DNA of 64,000 nt, taken from the NCBI RefSeq assembly GCF_049670895.1, contig NZ_CP187170.1, one strand, 5' to 3'. The translations under genes and the position numbers were made by a program. This document shows, piece after piece, positions 18,710-28,655 of the stretch. Below the pieces are notes generated by a model, which saw only the letters and a list, made by a program, of their open reading frames with translations, did not search any database and was not told the DNA's origin. Source of the DNA: Pasteurella sp049670895 (GTDB taxonomy: Bacteria; Pseudomonadota; Gammaproteobacteria; Enterobacterales; Pasteurellaceae). Positions within the stretch are counted from its first letter, which is position 1. Every line of letters starts with the position of its first letter.

Positions 18710-18754
18710 TTTTTGTGTAGGGTCGTTTTTATCAGGAAAAGGCAGACAGCAACC

Positions 18755-19054
18755 TTATTTTTTCTTGGCTTGTGCCGCTTGTTGTTCTGCACGTTTACGG
18801 CGGATTTCTTTCGGATCGGCTAATAATGGGCGGTAAATTTCAATGCGATCCCCTTCTTTGACTTGATCGGTAAGTTTAGCCGGGCGACTAAAAATCCCCA
18901 CCTTATTTTCTCGTAAATCAATTTCGGTAAAGTGTTGCAAAATACCCGATTGCAAAATAGCCGTTTGAATCATGGTCCCTTCTTCCACCTTTAATTTTTT
19001 CAAATAATAACGTTTCGGATAGGCATAGGCGATTTCAATATTAATTTGTGCCAT
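18755..19054 (-). CDS. rnfH: RnfH/RatB family protein
   Basis: Small ubiquitin-like-fold protein that accompanies RatA in many gammaproteobacteria. Start at ATG 19054, preceded by AGAGGT; 99 residues with a basic Lys/Arg/Gln tail. Conserved stretches: VEEGTMIQTAILQSGIL and DRIEIYRPLLADPKEIRRKRA. It overlaps the end of ratA by 14 bases. Biochemical role is not established for the family. Confidence 0.92.
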   Translation of the reverse strand: MAQINIEIAYAYPKRYYLKKLKVEEGTMIQTAILQSGILQHFTEIDLRENKVGIFSRPAKLTDQVKEGDRIEIYRPLLADPKEIRRKRAEQQAAQAKKK

Positions 19055-19490
19055 GGTAAACCTCTTTTGCTCGCTGTTTGAATGCCTCAATCATTTTGCT
19101 GGTTAAATGGGTAAAAATTTTGCCAAACGCCATGGCAATTAACGGATTGGAAAACTCAAATGCTAATTGCAGCGAGATTTTACAACAGCATTCGTCCAAA
19201 GGTTCAAACAACCACTCGCCTTCTAAAAAGCGAAAAGGACCTTCTTGCAAATGTATTTTTATTGAGCGATTCTCCACCATTTGATTGTGAGTCGTGAACT
19301 TCTGACTGATTCCCGCTTTTGAAATGACTAATTCGGCCATCAATTCATGAGGTTCTCGCATTAAGGTGCGACTATTCACACAGCCAGGTAAAAATTCAGG
19401 ATAACGTTCGTAATCATTCACTAATTGATACATTTGTTCTGCACTGTAAGGCACGAGTGCACTTTGATTAACTGTTGGCATGGCATTCAT
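19041..19490 (-). CDS. ratA: START-like protein RatA
   Basis: Polyketide-cyclase/START-fold protein; in E. coli it has been described as a toxin-like ribosome association inhibitor and resembles the Coq10 ubiquinone-binding family. 149 residues from 19490, or 146 from ATG 19481, which matches the family N-terminus better. Diagnostic sequence: SALVPYSAEQMYQLVNDYERYPEFLPGC (split here by position 8-35). First gene of a minus-strand group ratA-rnfH-roxA-xseA; divergent from pth. Confidence 0.92.
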   Translation of the reverse strand: MNAMPTVNQSALVPYSAEQMYQLVNDYERYPEFLPGCVNSRTLMREPHELMAELVISKAGISQKFTTHNQMVENRSIKIHLQEGPFRFLEGEWLFEPLDECCCKISLQLAFEFSNPLIAMAFGKIFTHLTSKMIEAFKQRAKEVYHGTN

Positions 19491-19635
19491 TCTTCATTCA
19501 AAAAAATTCTGCTCATTATAGCGGAAAAGTGCGGTCAAAATAAGGCAAGAATCACGAAAATCTCCGTTTCAAAATTGAGAGTTCTCGCATTTTCCGCTAC
19601 AATACCGCACTATTTTGACTGTTGGAAGAAAATGC

Positions 19636-20220
19636 ATGTCTGAAATAAAGTTAATTGTTGGTTTAGGCAATCCCGGTGATAAATATGCCGATACCCGTCA
19701 TAATGCAGGGGAATGGCTGATTGACCGTTTAGCTCGCCAATTTAATGTTACCCTAACCCCTGAAAACAAATTTTCAGGTAAAACGGCACGTACCGTCATT
19801 GATGGCAATGAAATACGTTTTTTAGTGCCGACCACCTTCATGAATTTAAGTGGCAAAGCCATTAGCAGTTTGGCAAACTTTTATCGTATAAAACCAGAAG
19901 AAATTTTAGTGATTCATGATGAATTAGATCTCCCACCCGGTGTGGCGAAAATTAAGCAAGGCGGGGGACATGGTGGACACAACGGCTTGCGTGATACCAT
20001 TGCTCAGTTAGGTAATAATAAAAATTTCTATCGGTTAAGAGTCGGCATTGGTCACCCTGGTGATAAAAACCTTGTGTCTGCTTATGTGTTAAATAAGCCC
20101 TCACCAACTGATTGGCAGTTAATTGATAAAGCTTTAGATGAAGCCGCAACGTGCGTCAGTATCCTCATTAAAGAAGGGATCACTAAAGCAACAAATCGTT
20201 TAAATGCATTTAAAGCATAA
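19636..20220 (+). CDS. pth: Peptidyl-tRNA hydrolase
   Basis: Recycles peptidyl-tRNA released prematurely by ribosomes. Start at ATG 19636 with GGAAG upstream; 194 residues, as in E. coli. Catalytic His in NTRHNAGEW-type motif (DTRHNAGEWLIDRLA, His at residue ~21), the conserved TFMNLSG, and VIHDELDLPPG with GGGHGGHNGLRD. ychF follows 29 bases later, the conserved pth-ychF pair. Confidence 0.97.
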   Translation: MSEIKLIVGLGNPGDKYADTRHNAGEWLIDRLARQFNVTLTPENKFSGKTARTVIDGNEIRFLVPTTFMNLSGKAISSLANFYRIKPEEILVIHDELDLPPGVAKIKQGGGHGGHNGLRDTIAQLGNNKNFYRLRVGIGHPGDKNLVSAYVLNKPSPTDWQLIDKALDEAATCVSILIKEGITKATNRLNAFKA

Positions 20221-20249
20221 ATCAAACTATTTTTAAATAAGGAAAAACT

Positions 20250-21341
20250 ATGGGATTTAAATGTGGCATCGTGGGTTTACCCAATGTAGGAAAATCCACC
20301 CTATTTAATGCATTAACCAAAGCAGGCATCGAAGCGGCAAACTATCCGTTTTGCACGATCGAACCAAATACGGGGGTTGTGCCTATGCCTGATCCACGTT
20401 TGGACGCCTTAGCGGAAATTGTCAAACCAGAACGTGTGTTACCCACCACGATGGAATTTGTGGATATTGCAGGTTTAGTGGCAGGGGCAAGTAAAGGCGA
20501 AGGGTTAGGCAATAAATTCTTAGCCAATATTCGTGAAACCGATGCCATTGGGCATGTGGTACGTTGTTTTGAAAATGATGATATCGTCCACGTAGCAGGT
20601 AAAATCGATCCTGCGGAAGACATTGACACCATCAATACAGAATTGGCATTAGCCGACTTAGATAGCTGTGAGCGTGCGATTCAACGTTTACAAAAACGTG
20701 CCAAAGGTGGGGATAAAGAAGCAAAATTTGAGTTATCCATTATGGAAAAAATCCTCCCTGTGCTTGAAAATGCGGGCATGATTCGCTCTGTGGGACTGGA
20801 TAAAGACGAATTACAAGCCATCAAAAGCTATAACTTCTTAACCTTAAAACCCACTATGTATATTGCCAACGTGAATGAAGACGGCTTTGAAAATAACCCG
20901 TATTTGGATCTGGTTCGTGAAATTGCCGAAAAAGAAGGGGCGGTGGTTGTGCCAGTTTGTGCCGCCATTGAATCAGAAATTGCCGAACTTGACGATGATG
21001 AAAAAGTGGAGTTTTTACAAGATTTAGGCATTGAAGAACCGGGCTTAAACCGTGTAATTCGTGCAGGTTATGCCTTACTGAATTTACAAACTTACTTCAC
21101 CGCAGGGGTGAAAGAAGTGCGTGCTTGGACCATTCCAGTAGGGGCAACCGCACCAAAATCGGCGGCAGTGATTCACACCGATTTTGAAAAAGGCTTTATT
21201 CGTGCTGAAGTGATCGCCTACGATGATTTCATTCAATACAAAGGCGAAGCTGGAGCAAAAGAAGCGGGTAAATGGCGTTTAGAAGGTAAAGATTACATTG
21301 TACAAGATGGCGATGTGATGCACTTCCGCTTTAATGTCTAA
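20250..21341 (+). CDS. ychF: Redox-regulated ATPase YchF (Obg family)
   Basis: Ribosome-associated P-loop protein of the Obg family that prefers ATP. 363 residues. G1 GLPNVGKST at residues 9-17, G3 DIAGLVAGASKGEGLG near 70, the altered G4 NVNED near 204 that explains ATP use, and a C-terminal TGS domain from about 280. Preceded by AAGGAAAAA; in operon with pth, ended by an uptake-signal hairpin. Confidence 0.97.
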   Translation: MGFKCGIVGLPNVGKSTLFNALTKAGIEAANYPFCTIEPNTGVVPMPDPRLDALAEIVKPERVLPTTMEFVDIAGLVAGASKGEGLGNKFLANIRETDAIGHVVRCFENDDIVHVAGKIDPAEDIDTINTELALADLDSCERAIQRLQKRAKGGDKEAKFELSIMEKILPVLENAGMIRSVGLDKDELQAIKSYNFLTLKPTMYIANVNEDGFENNPYLDLVREIAEKEGAVVVPVCAAIESEIAELDDDEKVEFLQDLGIEEPGLNRVIRAGYALLNLQTYFTAGVKEVRAWTIPVGATAPKSAAVIHTDFEKGFIRAEVIAYDDFIQYKGEAGAKEAGKWRLEGKDYIVQDGDVMHFRFNV

Positions 21342-21359
21342 AAAACCGCTCTAAAATCT

Positions 21360-21403
21360 ACCGCACTTTTTGGGGTCAACCGTAAAAAGTGCGGTCTTTT
21401 TTT
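21360..21403 (+). terminator. Uptake-signal pair terminator after ychF
   Basis: ACCGCACTTTTT and AAAAAGTGCGGT form an inverted pair of DNA uptake signals followed by a T-run (TCTTTTTTTC). The stem-loop starts 18 bases after ychF and ends 37 bases before the next start. Confidence 0.88.
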
Positions 21404-21439
21404 CTCTATTTTAACCATAACAAATACAGAGAAGACTGC

Positions 21440-22852
21440 ATGTCGAATAAAAAAATTGGTTTATTATCCCTGACCGCCTTAGTGTTAAGCTCCATGATTG
21501 GCTCAGGGATTTTTAGTTTGCCACAAAATATGGCAGAGGTGGCGGGGGCAAAAGCGTTAGTGATCGGGTGGATCATTACGGGCATTGGCATCGTCTTCTT
21601 AGGGCTTTCCTTTTTCTTCATTTCTCGCTTACGTCCAGATTTAGACGGGGGGATCTACACCTATGCTCGTGAAGGTTTTGGGGAGTTAGTCGGCTTTCTC
21701 TCCGCGTGGGGTTATTGGCTCTGTGCAACCATTGGTAGCGTCGGCTATTTAGTGGTGGCATTTGAAGGAATCGGCTTATTCACCGATAGCACTGGCTCGG
21801 TGATTTTTGGGCAAGGCAATACCTTGCTTGCGTTCATTGGCTCATCACTGGTGGTGTGGCTCGTGCATGGACTCATTACTCGAGGGGTGAAAGAAGCGGC
21901 ATTTTTAAATCTGTTAGCCACCTTTGTTAAAGCCTTTCCCTTAGTGCTATTTATTGTGTTGGCGGCTTATTTTTTCTCACCTGAGATCTTTCTTCAGGAT
22001 ATTCAAGCCCGTCATTTAAACCCGTCCATGACCGCCCAAGTGAAAAATACCATGCTCATCACCCTCTGGGTGTTTGTCGGTGTGGAAGGGGCGGCGGTGT
22101 TATCGGCTCATGCTAAAAAACGCAGTGATGTGGGGTTAGCCACCGTGTTAGGGATTGTCATTGCCTTAATTTTATATGTGGCGATCACCATCTTGTCCCT
22201 AGGGATTTTACCCCGTGAAGTGATTGCAGCAATGCCGAATCCATCCATGGCTGGCTTATTGGAACACATGATAGGCAGTAGTGGCAAAATGATTATCACG
22301 GCTTGCTTAATTGTCTCGGTACTTGCCTCTTACATTAGCTGGACCATGTATTCGGCTGAAGTGCCTTACCGTGGGGCAAAAAATGGGGCGTTCCCCAAAA
22401 TGTTGAACAAGCTAAATGAAAACGACACCCCAATTCATTCATTGTGGTTTACGAACCTCGTGGTGCAATTTTGCTTAGTGCTTGTGTTATTGACAGGGAA
22501 AAGCTATAACGCTTTGTTGTTAATTTCCACTTCAATGATTTTAGTGCCGTATTTCTTGATTGGGGCTTATTTATTGAAATTGTCTATTCAACAAAATAGC
22601 CCTTGGTATATTAAACTGACTGGCTTACTGGCTTCCCTTTACGGAATATGGATTTTATACGCCGCAGGTTTAGATCATTTGCTCTTATCCATTTTGCTTT
22701 ATGTACCTGGCATCGGCATTTATTTTTATTCCCGCTACCAACATCAAGGCAAACTGCAATTTAACGCCAAAGAAACTTGGCTTTTGCTGTTTATTGCCAT
22801 TGCCTTTGTGTTTGCCATTTATAACACAGTAGTGAATGTCAATTGGCAGTAA
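21440..22852 (+). CDS. Basic amino acid/polyamine antiporter, APA family (ArcD-like)
   Basis: Inner-membrane amino-acid/polyamine antiporter of the APC superfamily, most like the arginine-ornithine exchangers. Start ATG 21440 (MSNKKIGLLSL); 470 residues, about 12-13 membrane helices. The helix-1 substrate motif SMIGSGIFSLPQNMAEVAGA is present, and GVEGAAVLSAHAKKRSDVG in helix 6/loop is characteristic of the ArcD-type group. No arginine deiminase or decarboxylase gene adjoins it, so the substrate remains uncertain. Confidence 0.85.
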   Translation: MSNKKIGLLSLTALVLSSMIGSGIFSLPQNMAEVAGAKALVIGWIITGIGIVFLGLSFFFISRLRPDLDGGIYTYAREGFGELVGFLSAWGYWLCATIGSVGYLVVAFEGIGLFTDSTGSVIFGQGNTLLAFIGSSLVVWLVHGLITRGVKEAAFLNLLATFVKAFPLVLFIVLAAYFFSPEIFLQDIQARHLNPSMTAQVKNTMLITLWVFVGVEGAAVLSAHAKKRSDVGLATVLGIVIALILYVAITILSLGILPREVIAAMPNPSMAGLLEHMIGSSGKMIITACLIVSVLASYISWTMYSAEVPYRGAKNGAFPKMLNKLNENDTPIHSLWFTNLVVQFCLVLVLLTGKSYNALLLISTSMILVPYFLIGAYLLKLSIQQNSPWYIKLTGLLASLYGIWILYAAGLDHLLLSILLYVPGIGIYFYSRYQHQGKLQFNAKETWLLLFIAIAFVFAIYNTVVNVNWQ

Positions 22853-22869
22853 TCCTGCCTTGCCTTCAT

Positions 22870-22922
22870 AAAAAAGTGCGGTCTGTTTTACAAAACATTT
22901 TGCAAACAGACCGCACTTTTAC
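22870..22922. terminator. Shared uptake-signal terminator between antiporter and dnaE
   Basis: Long inverted repeat: AAAAGTGCGGTCTGTTTT pairs with AAACAGACCGCACTTTT around a short loop. It lies between two convergent genes and has A/T tracts on both sides, so it can terminate both. Confidence 0.88.
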
Positions 22923-22995
22923 AAGATAAGGTTAATCATCAGATTGTGATTCAACATAAATTGCCGTTAAAAGCCCGCTTGAATCACGCCTTTTC

Positions 22996-25900
22996 TTATG
23001 AGGCAAACTCCAACTCCACGGCATTTTCGCCGAGTGTTTCACCCAATTGTGCAATCAACTCATCGGTCGGATTAATCGACCATTGAATGCCCATTTTCAG
23101 CTTACATTTTCCTTGCGGACTGGAATAATACACATGCATTGGCAAGCTTCCGCCACTGTGTGGTGCCAATAAGGATTTAAATTGACGAATAAACAACGGG
23201 CTAATTTGCTCTTGAGATAAACAAACGGCAATGGCTTTTGCATAACGGCTACGAGCTTCATCTAAGGTCATAAGATCACGCACGGTCATTTTTAAGCCCC
23301 CTGAAAAATCATCAAAACTGACTTGACCAGACACAATGACAACACTGTCTTTTTGTAATTTCTCGCCAAATTTTTCTAACGCTTCACCAAACAACGTAAT
23401 ATCTAAACGACCTGAACGATCATCTAAAGTCGCAATGCCTAAGCGATTGCCTTTTTTCGTGACCGCCACACGAGATGCCACCACCAAGCCACTTACCGTG
23501 CTCACTTGCCCTCGATAATTTGGCACTAAATCTTTTAATCGTGTTGAACTGTAATGCTCTAATTCTTTGATATAAGGACTAATAGGGTGGCTACTTAAAT
23601 AAAGCCCAAGGGTTTCTCGCTCACCATCTAAAATCACCTTTTCACTCCAACGTGGCGTGCTGGCGTAGGCTTTTTCCACTTCCTCATAGCTTTCGGTCAA
23701 TACCCCAAACATATCCGCTTGCCCCATTGCAGCATCTTTGGCATGCTGATCAGAGGCTTTTAAGGCATCTTCTAAATTTTTCGACAAGGCCGCACGGTGC
23801 GGACCCAGTTTGTCAAAGGCACCAGATAAGATCAGACTTTCAAAGGTGCGACGGTTGATCTTTTTCAGATCGACTCTGGCACACAAATCAAACAGATCTT
23901 TAAAAATTCCCCCTTGTTCACGTGCTGCAATCAGGGCTTCAATAGGGCCTTCTCCCACGCCTTTAATCGCCCCAATACCATACACAATCTCACCTTGTTC
24001 ATTGACACTAAAATGATGTTTGCCCGTGTTAATATCAGGTGGTGCCACCTTTAATCCCATACGCAAACATTCATCATATAACCCCACGATTTTATCGGTA
24101 TTGTCCATTTCTGAAGTCATCACCGCCGCCATAAATTCCGCAGGATAATGGGTTTTGAGCCATAAGGTTTGATAAGACACTAAGGCATAAGCCGCAGAGT
24201 GGGATTTGTTGAAACCATAGCCTGCAAATTTTTCAACCAAGTCGAAAATTTTCATAGCAAGCTCACCATCTACGCCTTTTGCAATGGCACCTTTTTCAAA
24301 AATTTCACGCTGAGCCGCCATTTCTTCAGGCTTTTTCTTACCCATTGCACGGCGAAGCAAATCCGCCCCACCGAGGGTGTAACCTGCCAGTTCTTGGGCA
24401 ATTTGCATCACCTGCTCTTGATACACAATGACACCGTAAGTCGGTTCTAAAATTGGTTTTAAACTCTCGTGCTGATATTCAGGATCAGGATAGGCAACAG
24501 GTTCATCACCGTGTTTACGGTCAATAAAGTTTTGCACCATGCCCGACTCTAACGGACCGGGACGAAACAAGGCAACTAAAGCGATAATATCCTCAAAACA
24601 GTCTGGTTGAAGGCGTTTGATCAAATCCTTCATACCCCGTGACTCTAGCTGGAAAACTGCCGTTGTTTCAGAACGTTTTAATAATTCAAAGGATTCGGGA
24701 TCATCTAATGGAATACTGCTAATATCCACAGGTGCTTTGCCCTCTTTGGCAAGGCGTGTGTTAATCATATCCAACGCCCATTTGATAATGGTGAGGGTGC
24801 GTAAACCTAAAAAGTCAAACTTCACTAAGCCTGCATATTCCACATCATTTTTATCAAAGTGCGTAACGGGGTGCTTGCCTTCTGAATCGCAATAGAGCGG
24901 TGAAAAATCGGTAATTAATCCTGGCGAGATTACTACACCACCAGCGTGTTTACCTGCATTACGGGTCACCCCTTCCAGTTTGCGTGCCATATCAATCAAG
25001 GCTTTGACTTCTTCATCGGAATCATAGACAGCTTGTAATTGCGGTTCGGCAGCAAAGGCTTTAGCAAGGGTCATACCTGGATCAGGGGGAATTAATTTCG
25101 CAATGCGATCCACAAAACCATAAGGGTGCCCAAGCACACGCCCCACATCACGAATCACCGCTTTCGCCGCCATGGTACCGAACGTAATAATTTGTGATAC
25201 CGCACCACGCCCGTAAGTTTCGGCTACGTGCTCAATCACCCGATCTCGACCGTCCATACAGAAATCCACGTCGAAGTCTGGCATGGAAACACGTTCAGGG
25301 TTTAAAAAACGCTCAAAAAGCAAATCAAATTCAAGTGGATCGAGATCGGTAATCTTTAACGCATAAGCCACCAAAGAGCCCGCACCCGATCCTCGCCCCG
25401 GTCCTACGGGAATATCGTTATCTTTCGACCATTGAATAAATTCCATCACGATCAAAAAATAGCCTGGGAAGCCCATTTGGTTGATCACGTCTAATTCCAC
25501 TTGTAAACGTTCATCATACTCAGGGCGGCGTGCTTGGCGTACCGCCTCATCAGGGAAAAGCACTTTTAGACGTTCTTCCAAGCCCTCTTTGGATTTTTTC
25601 ACCAAGAAGTCTTCAGTAGACAGATCCCCAGTGGGAAATTGCGGTAAAAAATATTCGCCCAAACGAATGGTCACATTACAACGTTGTGCAATGAGCAAGG
25701 TGTTTTCCAAGGCAGAAGGAATATCCGCAAACAGATCACACATTTCTTGTTCAGAACGAAAATATTGTTGGTTGGTGTAAATTTTCGGACGTTTTGGATC
25801 ATCAAGTGTGTAGCTATCGTGAATCGCTACACGAATTTCGTGGGCTTCAAAATCCTCTTCTTGCAAAAAGAGAACATCATTGGTTGCCACCACAGGCAAG

Positions 25901-26475
25901 CCTTTTTCTTCGGCTAAGGTTAAGGCTAAACTGACATAACGTTCTTCTTCATAACGCCCTGTTCGGCTTAAACTCAAATAAAAATGATCAGGGAAATAAT
26001 CTTGATAAAACTTGACCGCACTTTCAATCTCTGTTTGGTTGCCTTTGAGTAACTTTTTACCCACATCGCCATAATGCCCACCAGACAGCACAATAATGCC
26101 CTCACGGTGTTCAATTAACCATGCTTGATCAATATAGGGCAGATCTTGGTAACCTCGCTCATAGGCTTTGGAAAGTAGCAAAGTGATATTGTGATAACCC
26201 GTATTATTTTTCGCCAATAAGGTTAAATCAAAAAATTCGTCCCCACATAAATCACTTTTGACTCGCACATCCGCCCCAATAATGGGCTTCACCCCTGAAG
26301 ATAAGGCTTCACCATAAAAACGGACTAACCCACAAAAATTGGTGAAATCCGTTAAGCCCATTGCCACCATATTATTTTCAGCACAGGCTTTAATTAACGG
26401 CTTCACTTTGGCGATGCCATTAATCATGGAAAAATCACTGTGAACACGGAGATGGACAAAACGGGGGTACGACAT
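22996..26475 (-). CDS. dnaE: DNA polymerase III alpha subunit
   Basis: Catalytic subunit of the replicative polymerase. 1159 residues. N-terminal PHP domain (VHSDFSMINGIAKVKPLIKA), polymerase core with the three acidic catalytic residues including PDFDVDFCMDGRDRVIEHV near residue 400, the helix-hairpin-helix region GYGFNKSHSAAYALVSYQT near 755, and an OB fold near 990-1070. AAGGAT precedes the start. Read alone on the minus strand. Confidence 0.98.
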   Translation of the reverse strand: MSYPRFVHLRVHSDFSMINGIAKVKPLIKACAENNMVAMGLTDFTNFCGLVRFYGEALSSGVKPIIGADVRVKSDLCGDEFFDLTLLAKNNTGYHNITLLLSKAYERGYQDLPYIDQAWLIEHREGIIVLSGGHYGDVGKKLLKGNQTEIESAVKFYQDYFPDHFYLSLSRTGRYEEERYVSLALTLAEEKGLPVVATNDVLFLQEEDFEAHEIRVAIHDSYTLDDPKRPKIYTNQQYFRSEQEMCDLFADIPSALENTLLIAQRCNVTIRLGEYFLPQFPTGDLSTEDFLVKKSKEGLEERLKVLFPDEAVRQARRPEYDERLQVELDVINQMGFPGYFLIVMEFIQWSKDNDIPVGPGRGSGAGSLVAYALKITDLDPLEFDLLFERFLNPERVSMPDFDVDFCMDGRDRVIEHVAETYGRGAVSQIITFGTMAAKAVIRDVGRVLGHPYGFVDRIAKLIPPDPGMTLAKAFAAEPQLQAVYDSDEEVKALIDMARKLEGVTRNAGKHAGGVVISPGLITDFSPLYCDSEGKHPVTHFDKNDVEYAGLVKFDFLGLRTLTIIKWALDMINTRLAKEGKAPVDISSIPLDDPESFELLKRSETTAVFQLESRGMKDLIKRLQPDCFEDIIALVALFRPGPLESGMVQNFIDRKHGDEPVAYPDPEYQHESLKPILEPTYGVIVYQEQVMQIAQELAGYTLGGADLLRRAMGKKKPEEMAAQREIFEKGAIAKGVDGELAMKIFDLVEKFAGYGFNKSHSAAYALVSYQTLWLKTHYPAEFMAAVMTSEMDNTDKIVGLYDECLRMGLKVAPPDINTGKHHFSVNEQGEIVYGIGAIKGVGEGPIEALIAAREQGGIFKDLFDLCARVDLKKINRRTFESLILSGAFDKLGPHRAALSKNLEDALKASDQHAKDAAMGQADMFGVLTESYEEVEKAYASTPRWSEKVILDGERETLGLYLSSHPISPYIKELEHYSSTRLKDLVPNYRGQVSTVSGLVVASRVAVTKKGNRLGIATLDDRSGRLDITLFGEALEKFGEKLQKDSVVIVSGQVSFDDFSGGLKMTVRDLMTLDEARSRYAKAIAVCLSQEQISPLFIRQFKSLLAPHSGGSLPMHVYYSSPQGKCKLKMGIQWSINPTDELIAQLGETLGENAVELEFAS

Positions 26476-26615
26476 AAAAGGATCCTTGCGATGCAGAAAA
26501 ATTCAGGCAAAAGTGCGGTCTATTTTAACGGGATTTTGCCAGTTGCACAAATTTAGCTTAGGTAAGACATTGCCCATTATGCTAAGTTATATGCAATGCA
26601 AATCAAGGAGGTACT

Positions 26616-27152
26616 ATGCAATCTTTAATGCTGATCAAACCCACGTTAATCCATAAAAATGAAATTCTAAACTACAAACACACTTATGAAAATGCGGGTC
26701 TCACCTTACACGGTGCCAATCAATTAGCCCATTTTTCTGCAGACACTTTTGAAGATTGGCTTGCATATCTGAATGCCCCCGCTGGAACAAATCGCTTTGG
26801 TTATGACAAGGTATCCGATAGTACTTATCTTGCTTGGCATACAAGCGAAAATCGGATAGTTGGCATAATCCATCTTCGACATACGCTAAATGACCATCTT
26901 CTACAATATGCAGGAAATATTGGTTATTCAGTGCATCCTCAAGAATGGGGAAAAGGTTATGCCACTCAAATGCTCACACTTGCATTAGAAAAAACCGATC
27001 TATTGGGAATAAAAGCGGTGATGCTTTCCTGTGATAAAGATAATATCGCGTCCAGCAAAGTGATCTTAAAAAATGGTGGATATTTAGAAAGTGAGTTTGA
27101 AAGACAAGGAAAAATCATTCAACGTTACTGGATTAAACGTCACATATCATAA
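26616..27152 (+). CDS. GNAT-family N-acetyltransferase
   Basis: Acetyl-CoA-dependent acetyltransferase of unknown substrate. 178 residues with a textbook ribosome-binding site (AAGGAGGT). The GNAT acetyl-CoA loop is seen as HPQEWGKGYATQMLTLAL near residue 108, followed by AVMLSCDKDNIASSKVILKN, typical of RimJ/RimL-like or YjhQ-type enzymes. Stands alone, divergent from dnaE and convergent with catalase; probably a single-gene unit. Confidence 0.85.
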   Translation: MQSLMLIKPTLIHKNEILNYKHTYENAGLTLHGANQLAHFSADTFEDWLAYLNAPAGTNRFGYDKVSDSTYLAWHTSENRIVGIIHLRHTLNDHLLQYAGNIGYSVHPQEWGKGYATQMLTLALEKTDLLGIKAVMLSCDKDNIASSKVILKNGGYLESEFERQGKIIQRYWIKRHIS

Positions 27153-27179
27153 AAAAAGGCTTGGGTTGCCCCAAGCCTG
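27151..27179. terminator. Terminator between acetyltransferase gene and katA
   Basis: AGGCTTGGG-TTGC-CCCAAGCCT with AAAAAAA on the left side: on the minus strand it is a stem followed by TTTTTTT, ending katA; it may also serve the plus-strand acetyltransferase gene. Confidence 0.85.
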
Positions 27180-27200
27180 AATCATAAAGTTCCAAACGGA

Positions 27201-28655
27201 TTATTTCGCTAAGTTCGCACGAATTGCATCAGCTAATTCTTTGCTCACTTTATCGAAGTGGGCTAATTGTCTTTCAACAATCTCAGGTTCTGTAACACCC
27301 GCTAAGCCCGCTGCGAAGTTTGCCGCCACACGTGCTTTTTGACCTGCATCGAATAAGTTATAAAGTGCAGCAGGTTGTGTGTAGTAATCTTCATCGTACT
27401 CACGGAAGTTAAAGTGTGCCGCTGAACGCTCTAACTCTAATGCTGGCTCTTGTTGGTGAGTCGGCACATAAGTATCGAAACGGTTCGGTGCATAGTTAGG
27501 GTGTGTACCACCGTTGTTATCTACACGCATTGCACCATCACGATGTGTTGTGTGGTATGGGCATTTTGGTGCGTTAACTGGAATTTGGTGGTGGTTAACA
27601 CCTAAACGGTAACGTTGTGCGTCTTGGTATGAGAATAGACGACCTTGTAACATACGGTCTGGTGAGAAACCAATTCCCGGTACGATGTTAGAAGGTGCAA
27701 ACGCCGCTTGTTCCACTTCTGCGAAGTAGTTAATTGGGTTTTGATTTAACTCTAATACACCCACTTCGATCATTGGATAATCTTTGTGTGGCCATACTTT
27801 CGTTAAGTCAAACGCATAGTTATGTTTGTGTGCATCTGCTTCTGGCATGATTTGCACTTGAACATTCCAACGTGGGAATTCACCACGCTCAATGGCTTCA
27901 TATAAGTCTTTTTGGCTTGATTCACGATCTTCACCTACCACTTTAGCCGCTTCTTCATTTGTGTAGAATTTATGACCTTGTTGTGTTTTGAAGTGGAATT
28001 TCACCCAGAAACGCTCGTTTTGTTCGTTAATGAAGCTATAAGTATGGCTTCCGTAACCGTTCATATGACGTAAGTCTGTTGGGATACCACGGTCACTGAA
28101 AAGAATCATAATTTGGTGTAATGATTCAGGGTGACGTGACCAGAAATCCCATGCAGCGTTTGCATCACGTAAGTTAGTTTGTGGGTTACGTTTTTGTGTG
28201 TGAATGAAATCTGGGAATTTCAATGGATCACGGATAAAGAACACAGGTGTATTGTTACCCACTAAGTCCCAGTTACCTTGTTCAGTATAGAATTTTAAGG
28301 CAAAACCACGTACATCACGCTCTGCATCTGCTGCACCACGCTCACCTGCTACGGTTGAGAAACGTAATAATACTTGAGTTTGTTTGCCAATACCGTTGAA
28401 TAAATCTGCTTTGGTATATTTGCTGATGTCGTGAGTGACAGTGAATGTACCGTAAGCTGCAGAACCTTTAGCATGAACCACACGCTCAGGAATACGTTCA
28501 CGAGCGAAGTGAGCTAATTTTTCTTGGAACCAAACATCTTGTAGAAGTAATGGACCTTTAGGGCCTGCTGATAGGGTGTTGTCGTTATCAACGATTGGTG
28601 CACCCGCTGCGTTCGTTAAGGTTTTTGAGCCATGATCAAATGGGCATTTAGACAT
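27201..28655 (-). CDS. katA: Monofunctional heme catalase
   Basis: Cytoplasmic heme catalase decomposing hydrogen peroxide. 484 residues, the small-subunit (clade 3) size. Distal His61 in RVVHAKGSAAYG, distal Asn in GNNTPVFFIRDP, proximal heme-ligating Tyr in RLFSYQDAQRYRLGVNHHQ. Similar to Haemophilus HktE and Pasteurella KatA. Codon use is more biased than in neighbours, consistent with high expression. A long AT-rich non-coding region lies upstream. Confidence 0.96.
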   Translation of the reverse strand: MSKCPFDHGSKTLTNAAGAPIVDNDNTLSAGPKGPLLLQDVWFQEKLAHFARERIPERVVHAKGSAAYGTFTVTHDISKYTKADLFNGIGKQTQVLLRFSTVAGERGAADAERDVRGFALKFYTEQGNWDLVGNNTPVFFIRDPLKFPDFIHTQKRNPQTNLRDANAAWDFWSRHPESLHQIMILFSDRGIPTDLRHMNGYGSHTYSFINEQNERFWVKFHFKTQQGHKFYTNEEAAKVVGEDRESSQKDLYEAIERGEFPRWNVQVQIMPEADAHKHNYAFDLTKVWPHKDYPMIEVGVLELNQNPINYFAEVEQAAFAPSNIVPGIGFSPDRMLQGRLFSYQDAQRYRLGVNHHQIPVNAPKCPYHTTHRDGAMRVDNNGGTHPNYAPNRFDTYVPTHQQEPALELERSAAHFNFREYDEDYYTQPAALYNLFDAGQKARVAANFAAGLAGVTEPEIVERQLAHFDKVSKELADAIRANLAK

